From: an uncultured Gammaproteobacteria bacterium
Lineage (GTDB): Bacteria > Pseudomonadota > Gammaproteobacteria > Arenicellales > JAANXG01
Length of the DNA: 64,000 bases
Reading direction: 5' to 3'
Assembly: GCA_947259705.1 (NCBI GenBank)
Contig: CAMYNL010000005.1
Coordinates: 112,012-176,011, forward strand
The notes below the pieces were generated by a model. The model did no database searches. It had not been told where the DNA came from and was given only the letters and a program-made list of their open reading frames with translations. Numbering within the stretch: position 1 is the stretch's first letter; the number at the start of each line of letters is the position of its first letter. Of the stretch, positions 28,810-38,282 are shown in pieces. The position numbers and the translations under genes were made by a program.

Positions 28810-29354
28810 TGCGTCCAGTTACTGGCGAGGCGCCAGTCAGGTGAGAAAAACGCCATGGTCCGCAATGGCGGCGGCAAGGCATTGATGTCGAGCCTGCTAC
28901 GCACCGCCAGCCGGTAACGCGACTGATCTGCGCCGTCAGGAGGCAGATCAAGGGTCAACGTCCTCAACGACCCCATGCGTCGCAAGGCATCCGCCACGGT
29001 GCGATAAGTTTCGACCCGGTTGCTGTTGCCGTCTTCCACCACGTATTGACTGGACAGTGCATGGTAGCGGAGCCGGGTGCGGTTGACCCCTTTCACAACG
29101 GTTTCGTTCCACAATGCCCCGCTCGTCTGCAGCTCGAACTCCGTCAACACGGTGAGGGAAACGCCGTTGTCGACCGCCCGTTCCGCCGCTTCACTCAAGG
29201 TGAGATCGACGCGCGCCGAGATTTGCAATTTCCGTCCCGATATCGTTGTGTCGACGTCCTTTACGACAAATTCAGGCCCGGCCCCGCTGGCGGCGGACAC
29301 GCTCAGCCACAAGGCAACCGCGAAAATGCAACGCTTCAGTCTCAGGGGATTCAT
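28791..29354 (-). CDS. DUF4390 secreted protein
   Basis: A 187-residue protein with signal peptide (residues 1-25, ending ASGA) and the DUF4390 pattern: beta-rich body with LQISARVDLTL, LTVLTEFEL, YVVEDGNSN and a W-x-L-A-S-N-W end. Genes of this family sit between rsmB and ntrY in many gammaproteobacteria, as here. Its stop region overlaps ntrY by 19 bases. Function is unknown; a periplasmic input to the NtrY sensor is only a guess from position. Confidence 0.85.
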   Translation of the reverse strand: MNPLRLKRCIFAVALWLSVSAASGAGPEFVVKDVDTTISGRKLQISARVDLTLSEAAERAVDNGVSLTVLTEFELQTSGALWNETVVKGVNRTRLRYHALSSQYVVEDGNSNRVETYRTVADALRRMGSLRTLTLDLPPDGADQSRYRLAVRSRLDINALPPPLRTMAFFSPDWRLASNWTQWQINP

Positions 29355-29375
29355 GGGGTCAGAGTATAAGACCGT

Positions 29376-30746
29376 TTAAGCCCCAGTCGCAGCCCTGACT
29401 GCCGCGGCATAATAAAAGCCATCACCATCGCGGACGCCGGGCAGCAGCTGGACGCCGGCCCGTGTCGCGGTGGCTCCGGGGACCTCGATCGGCAGGGGCA
29501 TCGCATCAGAACGCTCCCGAAACAGGTCGAGCAGCCGGGCATCATTCTCCCCGGCGAATATCGAGCAGGTGGCGTAAAGCATGCGTCCACCCGCTTTCAA
29601 CAACGGGAAAAGCCTCGCCAGAAGCCGGTGCTGGCGCTCCGCCAGCCCGGTCATGTCCGAACGCCGCCGCAGAAGCTTGATGTCGGGATGACGGCGGATC
29701 ACCCCACTACCGCTGCAGGGGGCGTCCAGCAGGATACGGTCGAACGGGACCCCGTCCCACCATGCATCGGTATCGGCCGCGTCTGCGGTCAGGACCTCAG
29801 CCCGCAGGCCCAGGCGGGTCAGGTTCTCTCGTATCCGAGTGCAGCGCTCGGCGCTGATGTCGAGCGCCAGAACCTCGGCCAGTGCGGGCTCCAGCTCCAG
29901 CATGTGCGCGGTCTTCCCGCCGGGCGCCGCGCAGGCGTCCAGGACGCGCTGTCCGGGCGCCAGATCCATCAGCGGGGCAGCCCACTGGGCGGCGACGTCC
30001 TGCACCGAAGCGCGTCCGGCATCGAATCCCGGGAGGCTGTGCACCGGCACGGGCTGTGCGAGCACCACCGCAGTCGCCGAGTCCCGGTGAACGCCGGCCG
30101 AGACGCCGGCCCGGGCCAGCCTTTCCAGGTACTCCTGCCGGTCTTGATGCCGCAGATTGACCCGCAGGGTCATCGGCGGCCGCTCGTTGTTGGCGACGAC
30201 GATGTCCCGCCATTCACGCGGCCACTCGGTACGGATTGCCTCCAGTAACCATTGCGGGTGAGATACTCGCGCCGCTTCGTCCAGACCATTCGCGAGTTCA
30301 CCGGCACGGCGTTGATACGACCGCAGTACGCCGTTGACCAGGCCCTTGGCCCATGGCTTGCTCAATTCGCCGCACGCCGCCACGGTCTCGCTCACGGCGG
30401 CATGTGCGGGGATACGCAGATGCTCGAGCTGGTACAGACCGATCAGCAGCAGCGCCCCGATGTCGCGGTCCTTGTCCTTCAGCGGCCTCCGCAGCAATGC
30501 CTTCAGGTACCCCTGCAGGCGCCCGTACCATCTCAGCACTCCGAAACTCAACTCCTGGACCATGGCCCTGTCGCGCCCGGCGACAGCCGCTGCATCGAGC
30601 ACGCCGGCAATGGCGGCGTCCAGCGCGAGGCCACGCACCGCGACCTCAACCACGACACGCGCGGCCAGGGCCCGCAGCACGGCCGCGCGGGGGTCAGTGG
30701 TGCCGGGACGAACGGAACTGATCGCCGGGTTCGATGGGGTAGCCAT
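29376..30746 (-). CDS. rsmB: 16S rRNA (cytosine967-C5)-methyltransferase
   Basis: AdoMet-dependent enzyme methylating C967 of 16S rRNA. ATG 30746 (456 aa) is chosen: GGGGA lies about 9 bases upstream, and homology begins at RAAVLRALAARVV; the longer frame to 31217 is antisense-like read-through of fmt. The N-terminal NusB-like RNA-binding domain spans about 15-145. The catalytic part has VLDACAAPGGKT (about 260), DAPCSGSGVIRRHPDIK with the Pro-Cys motif, and YATCSIF with the nucleophilic Cys. Overlaps fmt by 53 bases. Confidence 0.95.
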   Translation of the reverse strand: MATPSNPAISSVRPGTTDPRAAVLRALAARVVVEVAVRGLALDAAIAGVLDAAAVAGRDRAMVQELSFGVLRWYGRLQGYLKALLRRPLKDKDRDIGALLLIGLYQLEHLRIPAHAAVSETVAACGELSKPWAKGLVNGVLRSYQRRAGELANGLDEAARVSHPQWLLEAIRTEWPREWRDIVVANNERPPMTLRVNLRHQDRQEYLERLARAGVSAGVHRDSATAVVLAQPVPVHSLPGFDAGRASVQDVAAQWAAPLMDLAPGQRVLDACAAPGGKTAHMLELEPALAEVLALDISAERCTRIRENLTRLGLRAEVLTADAADTDAWWDGVPFDRILLDAPCSGSGVIRRHPDIKLLRRRSDMTGLAERQHRLLARLFPLLKAGGRMLYATCSIFAGENDARLLDLFRERSDAMPLPIEVPGATATRAGVQLLPGVRDGDGFYYAAAVRAATGA

Positions 30747-31632
30747 TAAGAAAGTCCCCAGCGGCAAGGGGTTTGCCACCGTCGCGCTGCAACCGCCGGA
30801 TACGCAACGCGCCCTGGCCACACGCCACCGTGATGCCCCGTTCGTCCACGCCCAACACGGAGCCCGGGACGGCATTGCCGCTGACCGGTTCGGCCGCCAG
30901 AACACGAATGCGGACACCGTCATGGTACGTGTGGGCAACGGGCCAAGGATTGAACGCCCGCAGCTTGCACCAGAGGGAGAACGCGGTCCGCGACCACTCA
31001 ATTTCCGCTTCCTCCCGCTCGAGTTTGGGCGCATAGGTGGCCAGGTCCGCGTCCTGCGGTTGCGGCGGGAGGCGTCCCGCGGCGATATCCGGTAAACAGG
31101 ACACCAGCAACCCGGCGCCCAGATCGGCAAGCCTGTCATGTACCGACGCCGCATTGTCGTCCGGCTCGATGGTCGTCTCGCATCTGGCCAGTATCGGCCC
31201 AGTGTCGAGGCCCGCATCCATCTGCATCAGGCTGATTCCCGTCAGGGTATCTCCCGCCTCGATGGCCCGCGCGATGGGCGCGGCGCCGCGCCAGCGCGGA
31301 AGCAGGGACGCGTGGACGTTGACACATCCCAGCCGCGGCGACTCCAACACCGGCGGCGGCAGTATCAGTCCGTAGGCCGCTACCACCATGAGTTCAGCGT
31401 CGAGTTCCCTGAGTTCCAGCTGGACCTCGGGATCACGCAGCGTAATGGGTTGCCGGACTGTCAGGCCGAGGTCGAGTGCGTTGCGTTTCACCGCGCTGAC
31501 ACGCATCTTGCGCCCGCGGCCCGCAGGGCGGTCAGGCTGGGTGTAAACGGCGCATAACGCATGCCCAGTTTCGCACAGAGCCCGCAGGCTCGGCACTGCG
31601 AATTCCGGGGTCCCGGCAAAAACGAGGCGCAT
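30694..31632 (-). CDS. fmt: methionyl-tRNA formyltransferase
   Basis: A 312-residue enzyme that formylates initiator Met-tRNA using 10-formyl-THF. N-terminal FAGTPEFAVPSL, the catalytic region VNVHASLLPRWRGAAPIARAI (Asn-His and the SLLP loop) and the Asp in LDTGPIL are intact. The C-terminal tRNA-binding domain (about 205-305) is present. Encoded between def and rsmB, with def 31 bases upstream. Confidence 0.97.
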   Translation of the reverse strand: MRLVFAGTPEFAVPSLRALCETGHALCAVYTQPDRPAGRGRKMRVSAVKRNALDLGLTVRQPITLRDPEVQLELRELDAELMVVAAYGLILPPPVLESPRLGCVNVHASLLPRWRGAAPIARAIEAGDTLTGISLMQMDAGLDTGPILARCETTIEPDDNAASVHDRLADLGAGLLVSCLPDIAAGRLPPQPQDADLATYAPKLEREEAEIEWSRTAFSLWCKLRAFNPWPVAHTYHDGVRIRVLAAEPVSGNAVPGSVLGVDERGITVACGQGALRIRRLQRDGGKPLAAGDFLNGYPIEPGDQFRSSRHH

Positions 31633-31663
31633 GATTACGCTGCGGCTTCCGCTGCGCGAGCGG

Positions 31664-32194
31664 TTACAGGATGACGGGTGTCGGGCCGTCCACCCCCACC
31701 CGCCGGGACTGCTTGCTCAACCGCTTGCGGATGCGGTCCTGCTTGAGGCGAGACAGTCGGTCCACGAAGACTTTGCCGTCCAAGTGGTCAATCTCGTGCT
31801 GGACACAGACCGCAAGCAAGCCGTAAACCGTCAGCTCAAAAGGCTCGCCATTCCGATCCAATGCACGCACGGTGACTTCCTCGGCCCGGGACACCGGCGC
31901 GTAGACACCGGGCACGGACAGACAGCCTTCTTCAATCTGCTGTTCACCGAGGCGGTGGGTGATCTCCGGATTAATGAAGACGCGCAGGTCACGCCTGTCC
32001 TCGCTGATATCGATGACGATTACCTGCTTCGCGACGTTGACCTGGATCGCCGCCAGGCCGATCCCCGGCGCTTGGTACATGGTTTCCGCCATGTCATCCA
32101 CCAGCCGGCGGGTCTCGTCATTGACCTCAGCGACCGGTTCTGCATGCTGTCGCAATCTCGGGTCCGGATAAACCAGAATTTCTAACACTGCCAT
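31664..32194 (-). CDS. def: peptide deformylase
   Basis: A 176-residue metalloenzyme that removes the formyl group from new proteins. The three motifs are intact: [10 protein letters not shown] (G-x-G-x-A-A-x-Q), EGCLSVPG with the Cys ligand, and QHEIDHLDG with HExxH. Length is normal. It heads the def-fmt-rsmB-DUF4390-ntrY-ntrX-trkA-trkH run, whose promoter should lie within 32195-32385. Confidence 0.97.
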   Translation of the reverse strand: MAVLEILVYPDPRLRQHAEPVAEVNDETRRLVDDMAETMYQAPGIGLAAIQVNVAKQVIVIDISEDRRDLRVFINPEITHRLGEQQIEEGCLSVPGVYAPVSRAEEVTVRALDRNGEPFELTVYGLLAVCVQHEIDHLDGKVFVDRLSRLKQDRIRKRLSKQSRRVGVDGPTPVIL

Positions 32195-32288
32195 GAGTCT
32201 GTTGAATCACCTTGCCCGATGAACGGCATAACTTAATGGATATTCTACTCTTTTTATGGATGATACTGAAAAATAAAGGCGTTTTACA

Positions 32289-32317
32289 TTGGCGTTATTA
32301 AATAGATGGGCTAGACT
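32289..32317 (+). promoter_or_regulatory. putative promoter of the LysM-dprA-smg-topA run
   Basis: TTGGCG (32289-32294) and TAGACT (32312-32317) are 17 bases apart, within the AT-rich divergent gap between def and the LysM gene. A weak sigma-70 match; the surrounding 32195-32385 stretch holds no other recognisable element. Confidence 0.35.
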
Positions 32318-32385
32318 TCCCCAGCAACATCCCATTGTTCTCGACCCATAACGACTAACGATATCAAGGACTGCGAGCGACTTCA

Positions 32386-33435
32386 GTGAGACGTCTGCGT
32401 AATCGATTCCAGAGCGGTTTTGTGACCGCGTGCGCGCTGATATTGCTGACTTCGGCCGCCCCTGCGGCCCAGCACGAGGGCCCGGAGCTAAAACCCGGGC
32501 ACCCCCAGCGCTATACTGTTCAGAAAGGCGACACCTTGTGGGGCATCGCCAACAAATTCCTCCGAGATCCGTGGCGCTGGCCAGAAATCTGGCAGCGCAA
32601 TCAGGCGATTGAGAACCCCCATCTCATTTTCCCGGGCGACGTCCTGGTCGTATCCATGACCGACGGCGGTCCCGAGATGAAGGTCCTGCGCAAGCGCACG
32701 GTGTCAAAGCTGTCGCCCGTGGCCTACGCCACGAGTCGGGATGATGCAATCTATACCGTCCCGCCGGGCGCCATTCTACCGTTCCTGTCTGCGCCGCTCG
32801 TCATCGAGGAGGGCGAACTGGACGATGCCGGCTATGTGGCGTCGGGGTTGGAAGGCAGGCTTGCGGTCGGCAAGTACCAAGAATTCTACGCCCGCGGGCT
32901 TGAAATCGGCGCGAACAAGGACTACCAGATATTTCGCCCGGGCAGACGCTTAGTACACCCGGAGACCGATGAATTTCTCGGTGTGCAGGCCTTGCACGTC
33001 GGCAATGCCCGCGTGGTGGCCCCCGGAGAAACCACCCGGCTGGAAGCCACCCGGGCCAACCTCGAAATCAGCCCGGGCGATCGCATGCTGCCGGCGCCGG
33101 AGGGTCTGGGGTTTCCCTACTTTATGCCCCGCGCCCCTTCGAGCGACGTACGCGGATTGATACTCGATGCGCCGCTCGGCGTCGCCGAGGTCGGACCGCT
33201 GTCGGTGGTGATCATCAGCCTCGGCGAGCGCGAGGGCATGGAACCCGGTCACGTGCTGCGGATTCACCGACAGGAGCGCCCGAGACGGGATCCGGTAACC
33301 GGTGAGATGTTCACTCCACCGCCACTCTCCAGTGGCTTGCTAATGGTGTTCCGCACCTTTGAAAAGGTCAGCTATGCCCTGGTTCTGAATACCACCGCCG
33401 CGGTGCATATCAAGGACGCCTTAACCGCGCCCTAA
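32386..33435 (+). CDS. LysM-domain secreted protein
   Basis: A 349-residue protein starting at GTG 32386, with a signal peptide (residues 1-27, ending APAA). A LysM peptidoglycan-binding motif follows (YTVQKGDTLWGIANKFLRDP … NPHLIFPGDVLVV, about 43-93). The remaining 250 residues are a beta-rich domain seen in the LysM proteins encoded before dprA in gammaproteobacteria. It probably binds cell wall in the periplasm; the second domain has no known role. dprA follows after 30 bases. Confidence 0.9.
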   Translation: MRRLRNRFQSGFVTACALILLTSAAPAAQHEGPELKPGHPQRYTVQKGDTLWGIANKFLRDPWRWPEIWQRNQAIENPHLIFPGDVLVVSMTDGGPEMKVLRKRTVSKLSPVAYATSRDDAIYTVPPGAILPFLSAPLVIEEGELDDAGYVASGLEGRLAVGKYQEFYARGLEIGANKDYQIFRPGRRLVHPETDEFLGVQALHVGNARVVAPGETTRLEATRANLEISPGDRMLPAPEGLGFPYFMPRAPSSDVRGLILDAPLGVAEVGPLSVVIISLGEREGMEPGHVLRIHRQERPRRDPVTGEMFTPPPLSSGLLMVFRTFEKVSYALVLNTTAAVHIKDALTAP

Positions 33436-33465
33436 CCACATCCACAAAATACGGACTCGAGGCTT

Positions 33466-34587
33466 ATGGATGAGCCGATCAAAGACACCGAGCAAGACAT
33501 CGAGAGCTGGCTGCGCGTGTTCCATGCGCCGCGGCTCAAACCGCGGCTTCTCCACCGGCTGCTGACTCATTTCAGCCACCCCGCGCGGCTGCTGGACGCG
33601 GGCCCGCAAGCCCTCGAGGCGCTGCTGGGACCCGCGGCCGCCTCCGTGCACAGAAATTTGCATGTCGGATCCGGACCGGGCCCTGCGACAGACCTGGCAT
33701 GGATGCAGTCGTCGACCGATCATCACATCCTGTCCCTGAGCGATCCGCGCTACCCCGAACTGCTCAAAGAGATTGCCGACCCGCCGCTGGTGCTGTATGT
33801 GCGCGGTAACCCGGAATCGTTGAGCTGGCCGCAAGTCTCCATTGTCGGCAGCCGCAACCCCTCGCCCACCGGGCAGGAGACGGCCGGCCTGTTTGCCGCT
33901 GACTTGAGCCGCAGCGGCTATACCATCACCAGCGGCATGGCCCTGGGTATTGACGCAGCCGCGCATGTCGGAGCGCTGCGTTCCGGCGGCACCACCATCG
34001 CCGTGGCGGCGACCGGACTTGACCGCGTCTACCCGGCCCGGCATGACCGGCTGGCATCCGATATCAGCGGCGGCGGCGCGGTAATATCGGAGTTCCCGGT
34101 CGGCACACCGCCGCGGCGGGCGCATTTCCCGCAGCGAAACCGGCTCATCAGCGGTCTCAGCCTCGGTACGCTGGTGGTCGAGGCAACCCCCAGGAGCGGT
34201 TCACTGATCACCGCCCGCTTCGCCGCTGAACAGGGCCGGGAGGTATTCGCTGTCCCTGGCTCTATCTACTCCCCCCTGGCACGCGGCTGCCACGCCCTGA
34301 TCCGCGACGGAGCAGCCCTCGCCGAATGCCCGGGCGACGTGCTCGAGGAGCTAGGCTGCCGCCCGCCGGGATCGATGTCCCGACCAGCGATGGCTTGCAG
34401 CTCAACCGTCGCGGCTCCGCACCAGCTGCTGGATCATTTGGGCCACGATCCCGCAACAATTGATGATTTGGTGCGGCGCAGCGGATTGACGGCGGGCACG
34501 GTTTGCTCCATGCTTTTGCTATTGGAACTGGAAGGCCTGATTGTTTCCACCCCTGGGGGTAGCTTTGTACGCAGCAGGCACCTATAA
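33466..34587 (+). CDS. dprA: DNA-processing protein DprA/Smf
   Basis: A 373-residue protein that binds incoming single-stranded DNA and loads RecA during natural transformation; it is also kept in many non-competent species. An N-terminal SAM-like part (about 10-75) precedes the Rossmann core: SIVGSRNPSPTG, GMALGIDAAAH, AVAATGLDRVYP, FPQRNRLISGLS and AARSGSLITA-like segments (about 125-285). A C-terminal winged-helix-like domain follows (310-373). Smg starts 9 bases later. Confidence 0.96.
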   Translation: MDEPIKDTEQDIESWLRVFHAPRLKPRLLHRLLTHFSHPARLLDAGPQALEALLGPAAASVHRNLHVGSGPGPATDLAWMQSSTDHHILSLSDPRYPELLKEIADPPLVLYVRGNPESLSWPQVSIVGSRNPSPTGQETAGLFAADLSRSGYTITSGMALGIDAAAHVGALRSGGTTIAVAATGLDRVYPARHDRLASDISGGGAVISEFPVGTPPRRAHFPQRNRLISGLSLGTLVVEATPRSGSLITARFAAEQGREVFAVPGSIYSPLARGCHALIRDGAALAECPGDVLEELGCRPPGSMSRPAMACSSTVAAPHQLLDHLGHDPATIDDLVRRSGLTAGTVCSMLLLLELEGLIVSTPGGSFVRSRHL

Positions 34588-34596
34588 GACACCTTT

Positions 34597-35079
34597 ATGA
34601 AAGAAAACATGCTCGAAGTCCTGCTGTACCTATTCGAGAATTACATGATCGAGGGTACAGAGTTCGAACCGGATCACGAAATGTTGAGTGTCGAGTTGGC
34701 GCAGGCCGGGTTCGGAGACGGGGAGATCAACAAGGCATTTGACTGGCTCGAAGATCTGTCCGAGATGTGCGACCAGCAGGGTCCGCCCCCGGTCGGGGGG
34801 AGCAGCGATTCCTTCAGGTACTTCTCCACCGAGGAGACGGGCCGCTTCGATCCCGTAGCACAGGGCCTGCTGCTGTCGCTGGAGCAACGCGGCATCCTGG
34901 ATACGCAGACACGGGAACTGGTTATCGACAGGTTCATGGCCCTGGAGACCGAGGAGATAGACCTGGATCACCTGCGCTGGGTGATAATGATGGTCTTGTG
35001 CAACCAGCCCGGCCGTGAGGATGTCTGCGCCTGGGCTGAAGACCTGGTTATTGACGGAGTCGAAGCACATCTTCATTAA
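34597..35079 (+). CDS. smg: Smg/DUF494 family protein
   Basis: A 160-residue acidic helical protein starting MLEVLLYLFENYM (after an initial MKEN), the DUF494 hallmark. The segments FDWLEDL, LLLSLEQRGILD and WVIMMVLCNQPG complete the pattern. It is regularly encoded between dprA and topA. The biochemical role remains unknown. Confidence 0.93.
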   Translation: MKENMLEVLLYLFENYMIEGTEFEPDHEMLSVELAQAGFGDGEINKAFDWLEDLSEMCDQQGPPPVGGSSDSFRYFSTEETGRFDPVAQGLLLSLEQRGILDTQTRELVIDRFMALETEEIDLDHLRWVIMMVLCNQPGREDVCAWAEDLVIDGVEAHLH

Positions 35080-35170
35080 CTGCCTATACTCCCGAGACAA
35101 GCAAGACTAGCGGCATCAACCGCTCTAGTCGGCGCACCCGGAACCCGAGGTGCGCCCCAATTCTAGTGTC

Positions 35171-37591
35171 ATGTCAAAAAATCTGATCGTCGTCGAATCG
35201 CCTGCGAAGGCTAGAACCATCACCAAGTATCTCGGCAGGGACTTCAGTGCCCTTGCCTCCTACGGGCATGTACGGGACCTGGTACCGAAGAGCGGCGCCG
35301 TCGATCCGGACGAAGGTTTCGAGATGCATTACGAGCCCATCGACCGCAACAAGAAGCACGTCGACGCCATCGCCAGGGCGCTGAAGAAGGCCGACGCGCT
35401 CTACCTGGCGACGGACCCGGACCGCGAAGGCGAGGCGATATCGTGGCACCTGTATGAATTGTTGAAGCAACGTAATGTTCTGAACGGCAAAGATGTGCAT
35501 CGGGTCGAGTTCTATGAATTCACCAAGGACGCCATCCGGCAGGCAGTGGAACACCCGCGTGAACTGTCTCGCAGCCTCGTCAACGCGCAACAGGCGAGAC
35601 GCGCGCTGGATTACCTTGTCGGCTTTAACCTCTCGCCCCTGTTGTGGCGGAAGATAAGCCCAGGGCTGTCGGCCGGGCGGGTGCAAAGCCCCGCGCTACG
35701 GCTGATAGCGGAACGCGAAGAGGAAATCGAGAGATTCACACCACGTGAGTACTGGTCGATCGAGTCAGACCTGGGGGCCCACGAGGTGGAGTTTTCCGCT
35801 CGCCTGACACGCTATGGCGGCGAAAAGATTGAGCAGTTTTCTGTAACCAACGGCGAGCAGGCAGAGCAAATGGAACGCGCCCTGTATGACGCGGCGCACG
35901 GGAAACTGACCGTCGCCAAGGTTGACCGAAAGCAGAGGAAACGCAACCCGTCGCCACCCTTCACGACTTCGACGCTGCAGCAGGAGGCCGCCAGGAAGCT
36001 AGGTTTTGGCGCGCAACGCACCATGCGCACCGCCCAGCAACTTTACGAAGGCGTTGAACTCGACGGCGAGGTCATCGGCCTGATCACCTACATGCGAACC
36101 GACGCCGTTAACATGGCGGGAGAGGCGATCCGTGAAATCCGCTCGTTTATTGAAGAGCGCTTCGGGCAGGACAACGTTCCGCCCCAGCCGCAGACTTACA
36201 AGAATCGCTCCAAGAATGCTCAGGAGGCCCACGAGGCGATCCGGACTACCTCGGTGTTCCGGGTTCCCGATAATGTAAGGGGCGCGCTATCCGAGGACCA
36301 GTTCCGGCTCTACCAGCTTATCTGGATGCGCACCGTCGCCTGCCAGATGGTACACGCCACGCTGGACACGGTGGCAATAGACATGGGGGCGGGCTCAGGC
36401 AACGTGTTCCGCGCCACTGGTTCTACCGTCGTTCATCCCGGCTTCATGGCGGTTTATGAGGAGGGCACGGACGACAAGAAAGCGCCCGAAAACGGCGAGC
36501 AGAAGATATTGCCCAGCCTGCGGGAAGGTGAGCAGGTGGATCTTCGCAAGATCCGTTGCGAACAGCATTTCACTGAGCCTCCCCCTCGGTACTCGGAGGC
36601 CAGCCTGGTTAAGACTCTGGAAGCCTATGGAATCGGCCGCCCGTCCACGTATGCCTCCATTATCTCGACCCTGCTGCAGCGCGAGTATGTCACTCTCGAG
36701 AACCGGCGCTTCATGCCCACCGACGTTGGACGCATCGTCAATCACTTCCTTAGCAAGCATTTTTCGCAATACGTTGATTATGATTTCACCGCCCGTCTGG
36801 AGGACCAACTCGACTCGGTTTCCCGGGGCGAACAGGACTGGGTCCCAGTGATGGAGGAGTTCTGGGGCCCTTTCAAGCAGCAAGTTGAGGAAAAGGCCCA
36901 GGTATCGAGGGAGGAGGCGGTACAGGCCCGTCAGCTCGGCAATGACCCAAAGACTGGTAAGCCGGTCATCGTGCGCATGGGGCGGTATGGCCCCTTCGTC
37001 CAGATCGGGACCCGCGAGGACGAGGAAAAGCCGCGCTTCGCCGGGTTGCGGCCGGGCCAGAAGATGAATGAGATTGACCTCGAGCAGGCGCTCGAATTAT
37101 TCAAGCTGCCTCGCGAACTGGGTGAAAGCCCCGAAGGTGAGAAGATTTCGGTTAACGTGGGACGTTATGGGCCTTACGTGCGCTATGAGAACAAATTCGT
37201 CTCCATCAAGGACGACGATCCGTACACCATAACACTGGATCGTGCACTGGAACTGGTGGCGGCGAAGAAGGAGGCGGATGCGAACAAGGTCATACTGACC
37301 TTTCCGGGCTCCGAGATCCAGGTGCTGAACGGCTTCTACGGTCCATACATCACCAATGGCAAGAAAAACGCGAAGATCCCCAAGGACCGGGAGCCCGCCA
37401 GCCTGACCCTGCAGGAATGCGAAGAACTGATCGCCGCCGCCCCCGAGCGGCGTAGCAGGGCCAAGAAGAAAAGCGGCAAGAAGAAAGCGGCAAAAAAGGT
37501 CACTGGCGGCAAGAAAAAGGTCAGCAGAAAGAAGACCGGAAAGAAGAAGGCCAGTACGAAAACCCCGCCGCCATCCGGCAATACGGCCTAG
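35171..37591 (+). CDS. topA: DNA topoisomerase I (type IA) with Lys-rich tail
   Basis: An 806-residue enzyme relaxing negative supercoils. ATG 35171 is preferred over an upstream GTG because MSKNLIVVESPAKA is the family start. TOPRIM domain (about 3-125) has YLATDPDREGEA; the nucleophilic Tyr is in GLITYMRTDAV (about residue 308). The C-terminal third has Topo C-terminal repeats (VRMGRYGPFVQIG, VNVGRYGPYVRY, GFYGPYITNG) in place of four-Cys zinc ribbons, and then a Lys-rich tail. No zinc fingers are seen, unlike in enteric TopA. The stop overlaps that of the convergent gene by 4 bases. Confidence 0.97.
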   Translation: MSKNLIVVESPAKARTITKYLGRDFSALASYGHVRDLVPKSGAVDPDEGFEMHYEPIDRNKKHVDAIARALKKADALYLATDPDREGEAISWHLYELLKQRNVLNGKDVHRVEFYEFTKDAIRQAVEHPRELSRSLVNAQQARRALDYLVGFNLSPLLWRKISPGLSAGRVQSPALRLIAEREEEIERFTPREYWSIESDLGAHEVEFSARLTRYGGEKIEQFSVTNGEQAEQMERALYDAAHGKLTVAKVDRKQRKRNPSPPFTTSTLQQEAARKLGFGAQRTMRTAQQLYEGVELDGEVIGLITYMRTDAVNMAGEAIREIRSFIEERFGQDNVPPQPQTYKNRSKNAQEAHEAIRTTSVFRVPDNVRGALSEDQFRLYQLIWMRTVACQMVHATLDTVAIDMGAGSGNVFRATGSTVVHPGFMAVYEEGTDDKKAPENGEQKILPSLREGEQVDLRKIRCEQHFTEPPPRYSEASLVKTLEAYGIGRPSTYASIISTLLQREYVTLENRRFMPTDVGRIVNHFLSKHFSQYVDYDFTARLEDQLDSVSRGEQDWVPVMEEFWGPFKQQVEEKAQVSREEAVQARQLGNDPKTGKPVIVRMGRYGPFVQIGTREDEEKPRFAGLRPGQKMNEIDLEQALELFKLPRELGESPEGEKISVNVGRYGPYVRYENKFVSIKDDDPYTITLDRALELVAAKKEADANKVILTFPGSEIQVLNGFYGPYITNGKKNAKIPKDREPASLTLQECEELIAAAPERRSRAKKKSGKKKAAKKVTGGKKKVSRKKTGKKKASTKTPPPSGNTA

Positions 37592-38259
37592 ATCCGGTCC
37601 GGCACGCTCTCCAGGATCTCCTCAACCCGGCTCAGCCGCGCCCGTGTCATGGGTCGCCCCTCGACCGGACACAACGGCGCCTCGCGGATTTCCTTGGTCC
37701 GGAACGTCATTACCTCAATCGGCGCTTCGTCCCAGTCAAAGCTGAACAAGGGTATCTGCTGGTAGCGTTTGGGCGAGAACCTCACCCGTTTTTCGAGTGT
37801 TGTGATGTGGGCGCCCGTTTCGGTCAGCTGCGCCAGAACTTCCTCCGAAGTCTCCGCAAATACATGAAGCTCCACCGGCGTACGCTCGGTAACATTGCCG
37901 CGCAGCAAGGCACCGACCAGGCGTGGCTGGAAGTCCGACAGCCAGTCCATCGCCATCGCAGCAGCGGTGAGCAGACGCCGTTGTCGCGCCTTGACGCTCT
38001 CCGCACTGAACAGGCGCAGCCGCCGCGACAGCGCGCCTTCGACCTCCAGGTTGGTGGGCAATGCGGTATTGCGCCGGGGGAGTCCAAGCCGCGTCGCGGC
38101 CTTTTCCTTGGCCGCCTGAAAGTCCCGCACACCCTGCTCTGCCATGATCCGTGCCGCCTCCTCGCAGATCCTGAGCCGCACGTGCGAGGCCGAGAGCGGG
38201 TCGGGCCCAGCCCGCTCCCGGTTCAGGCGGCGCTCGCGCCTCTGGTTATGCTTGTTCAC
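37588..38259 (-). CDS. conserved hypothetical protein
   Basis: A 223-residue, basic, helix-rich cytosolic protein starting at GTG 38259. The first 100 residues are very rich in Arg and Ala with a segment 'RICEEAARIMAEQGVRDFQAAKEKAA'-like (split here: ICEEAARIMAEQG, then AKEKAATRLG). The second half (about 115-190) has a beta-alpha pattern with VELHVFAETSEEVLAQL, reminiscent of small nucleotidyltransferase-like domains, but no catalytic GS or DxD motif is visible. It lies 24 bases after the PBP1A gene, so it may be co-transcribed. Not recognised further. Confidence 0.6.
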   Translation of the reverse strand: MNKHNQRRERRLNRERAGPDPLSASHVRLRICEEAARIMAEQGVRDFQAAKEKAATRLGLPRRNTALPTNLEVEGALSRRLRLFSAESVKARQRRLLTAAAMAMDWLSDFQPRLVGALLRGNVTERTPVELHVFAETSEEVLAQLTETGAHITTLEKRVRFSPKRYQQIPLFSFDWDEAPIEVMTFRTKEIREAPLCPVEGRPMTRARLSRVEEILESVPDRI

Positions 38260-38282
38260 ACCTGGTTTTCGCCGGGGCGCAA

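Noticed and set aside
30747-31217. Long N-terminal extension of the rsmB frame
   Set aside because: It overlaps fmt in another frame and has no NusB-like or methyltransferase content; the ATG at 30746 with a ribosome site fits the family start.
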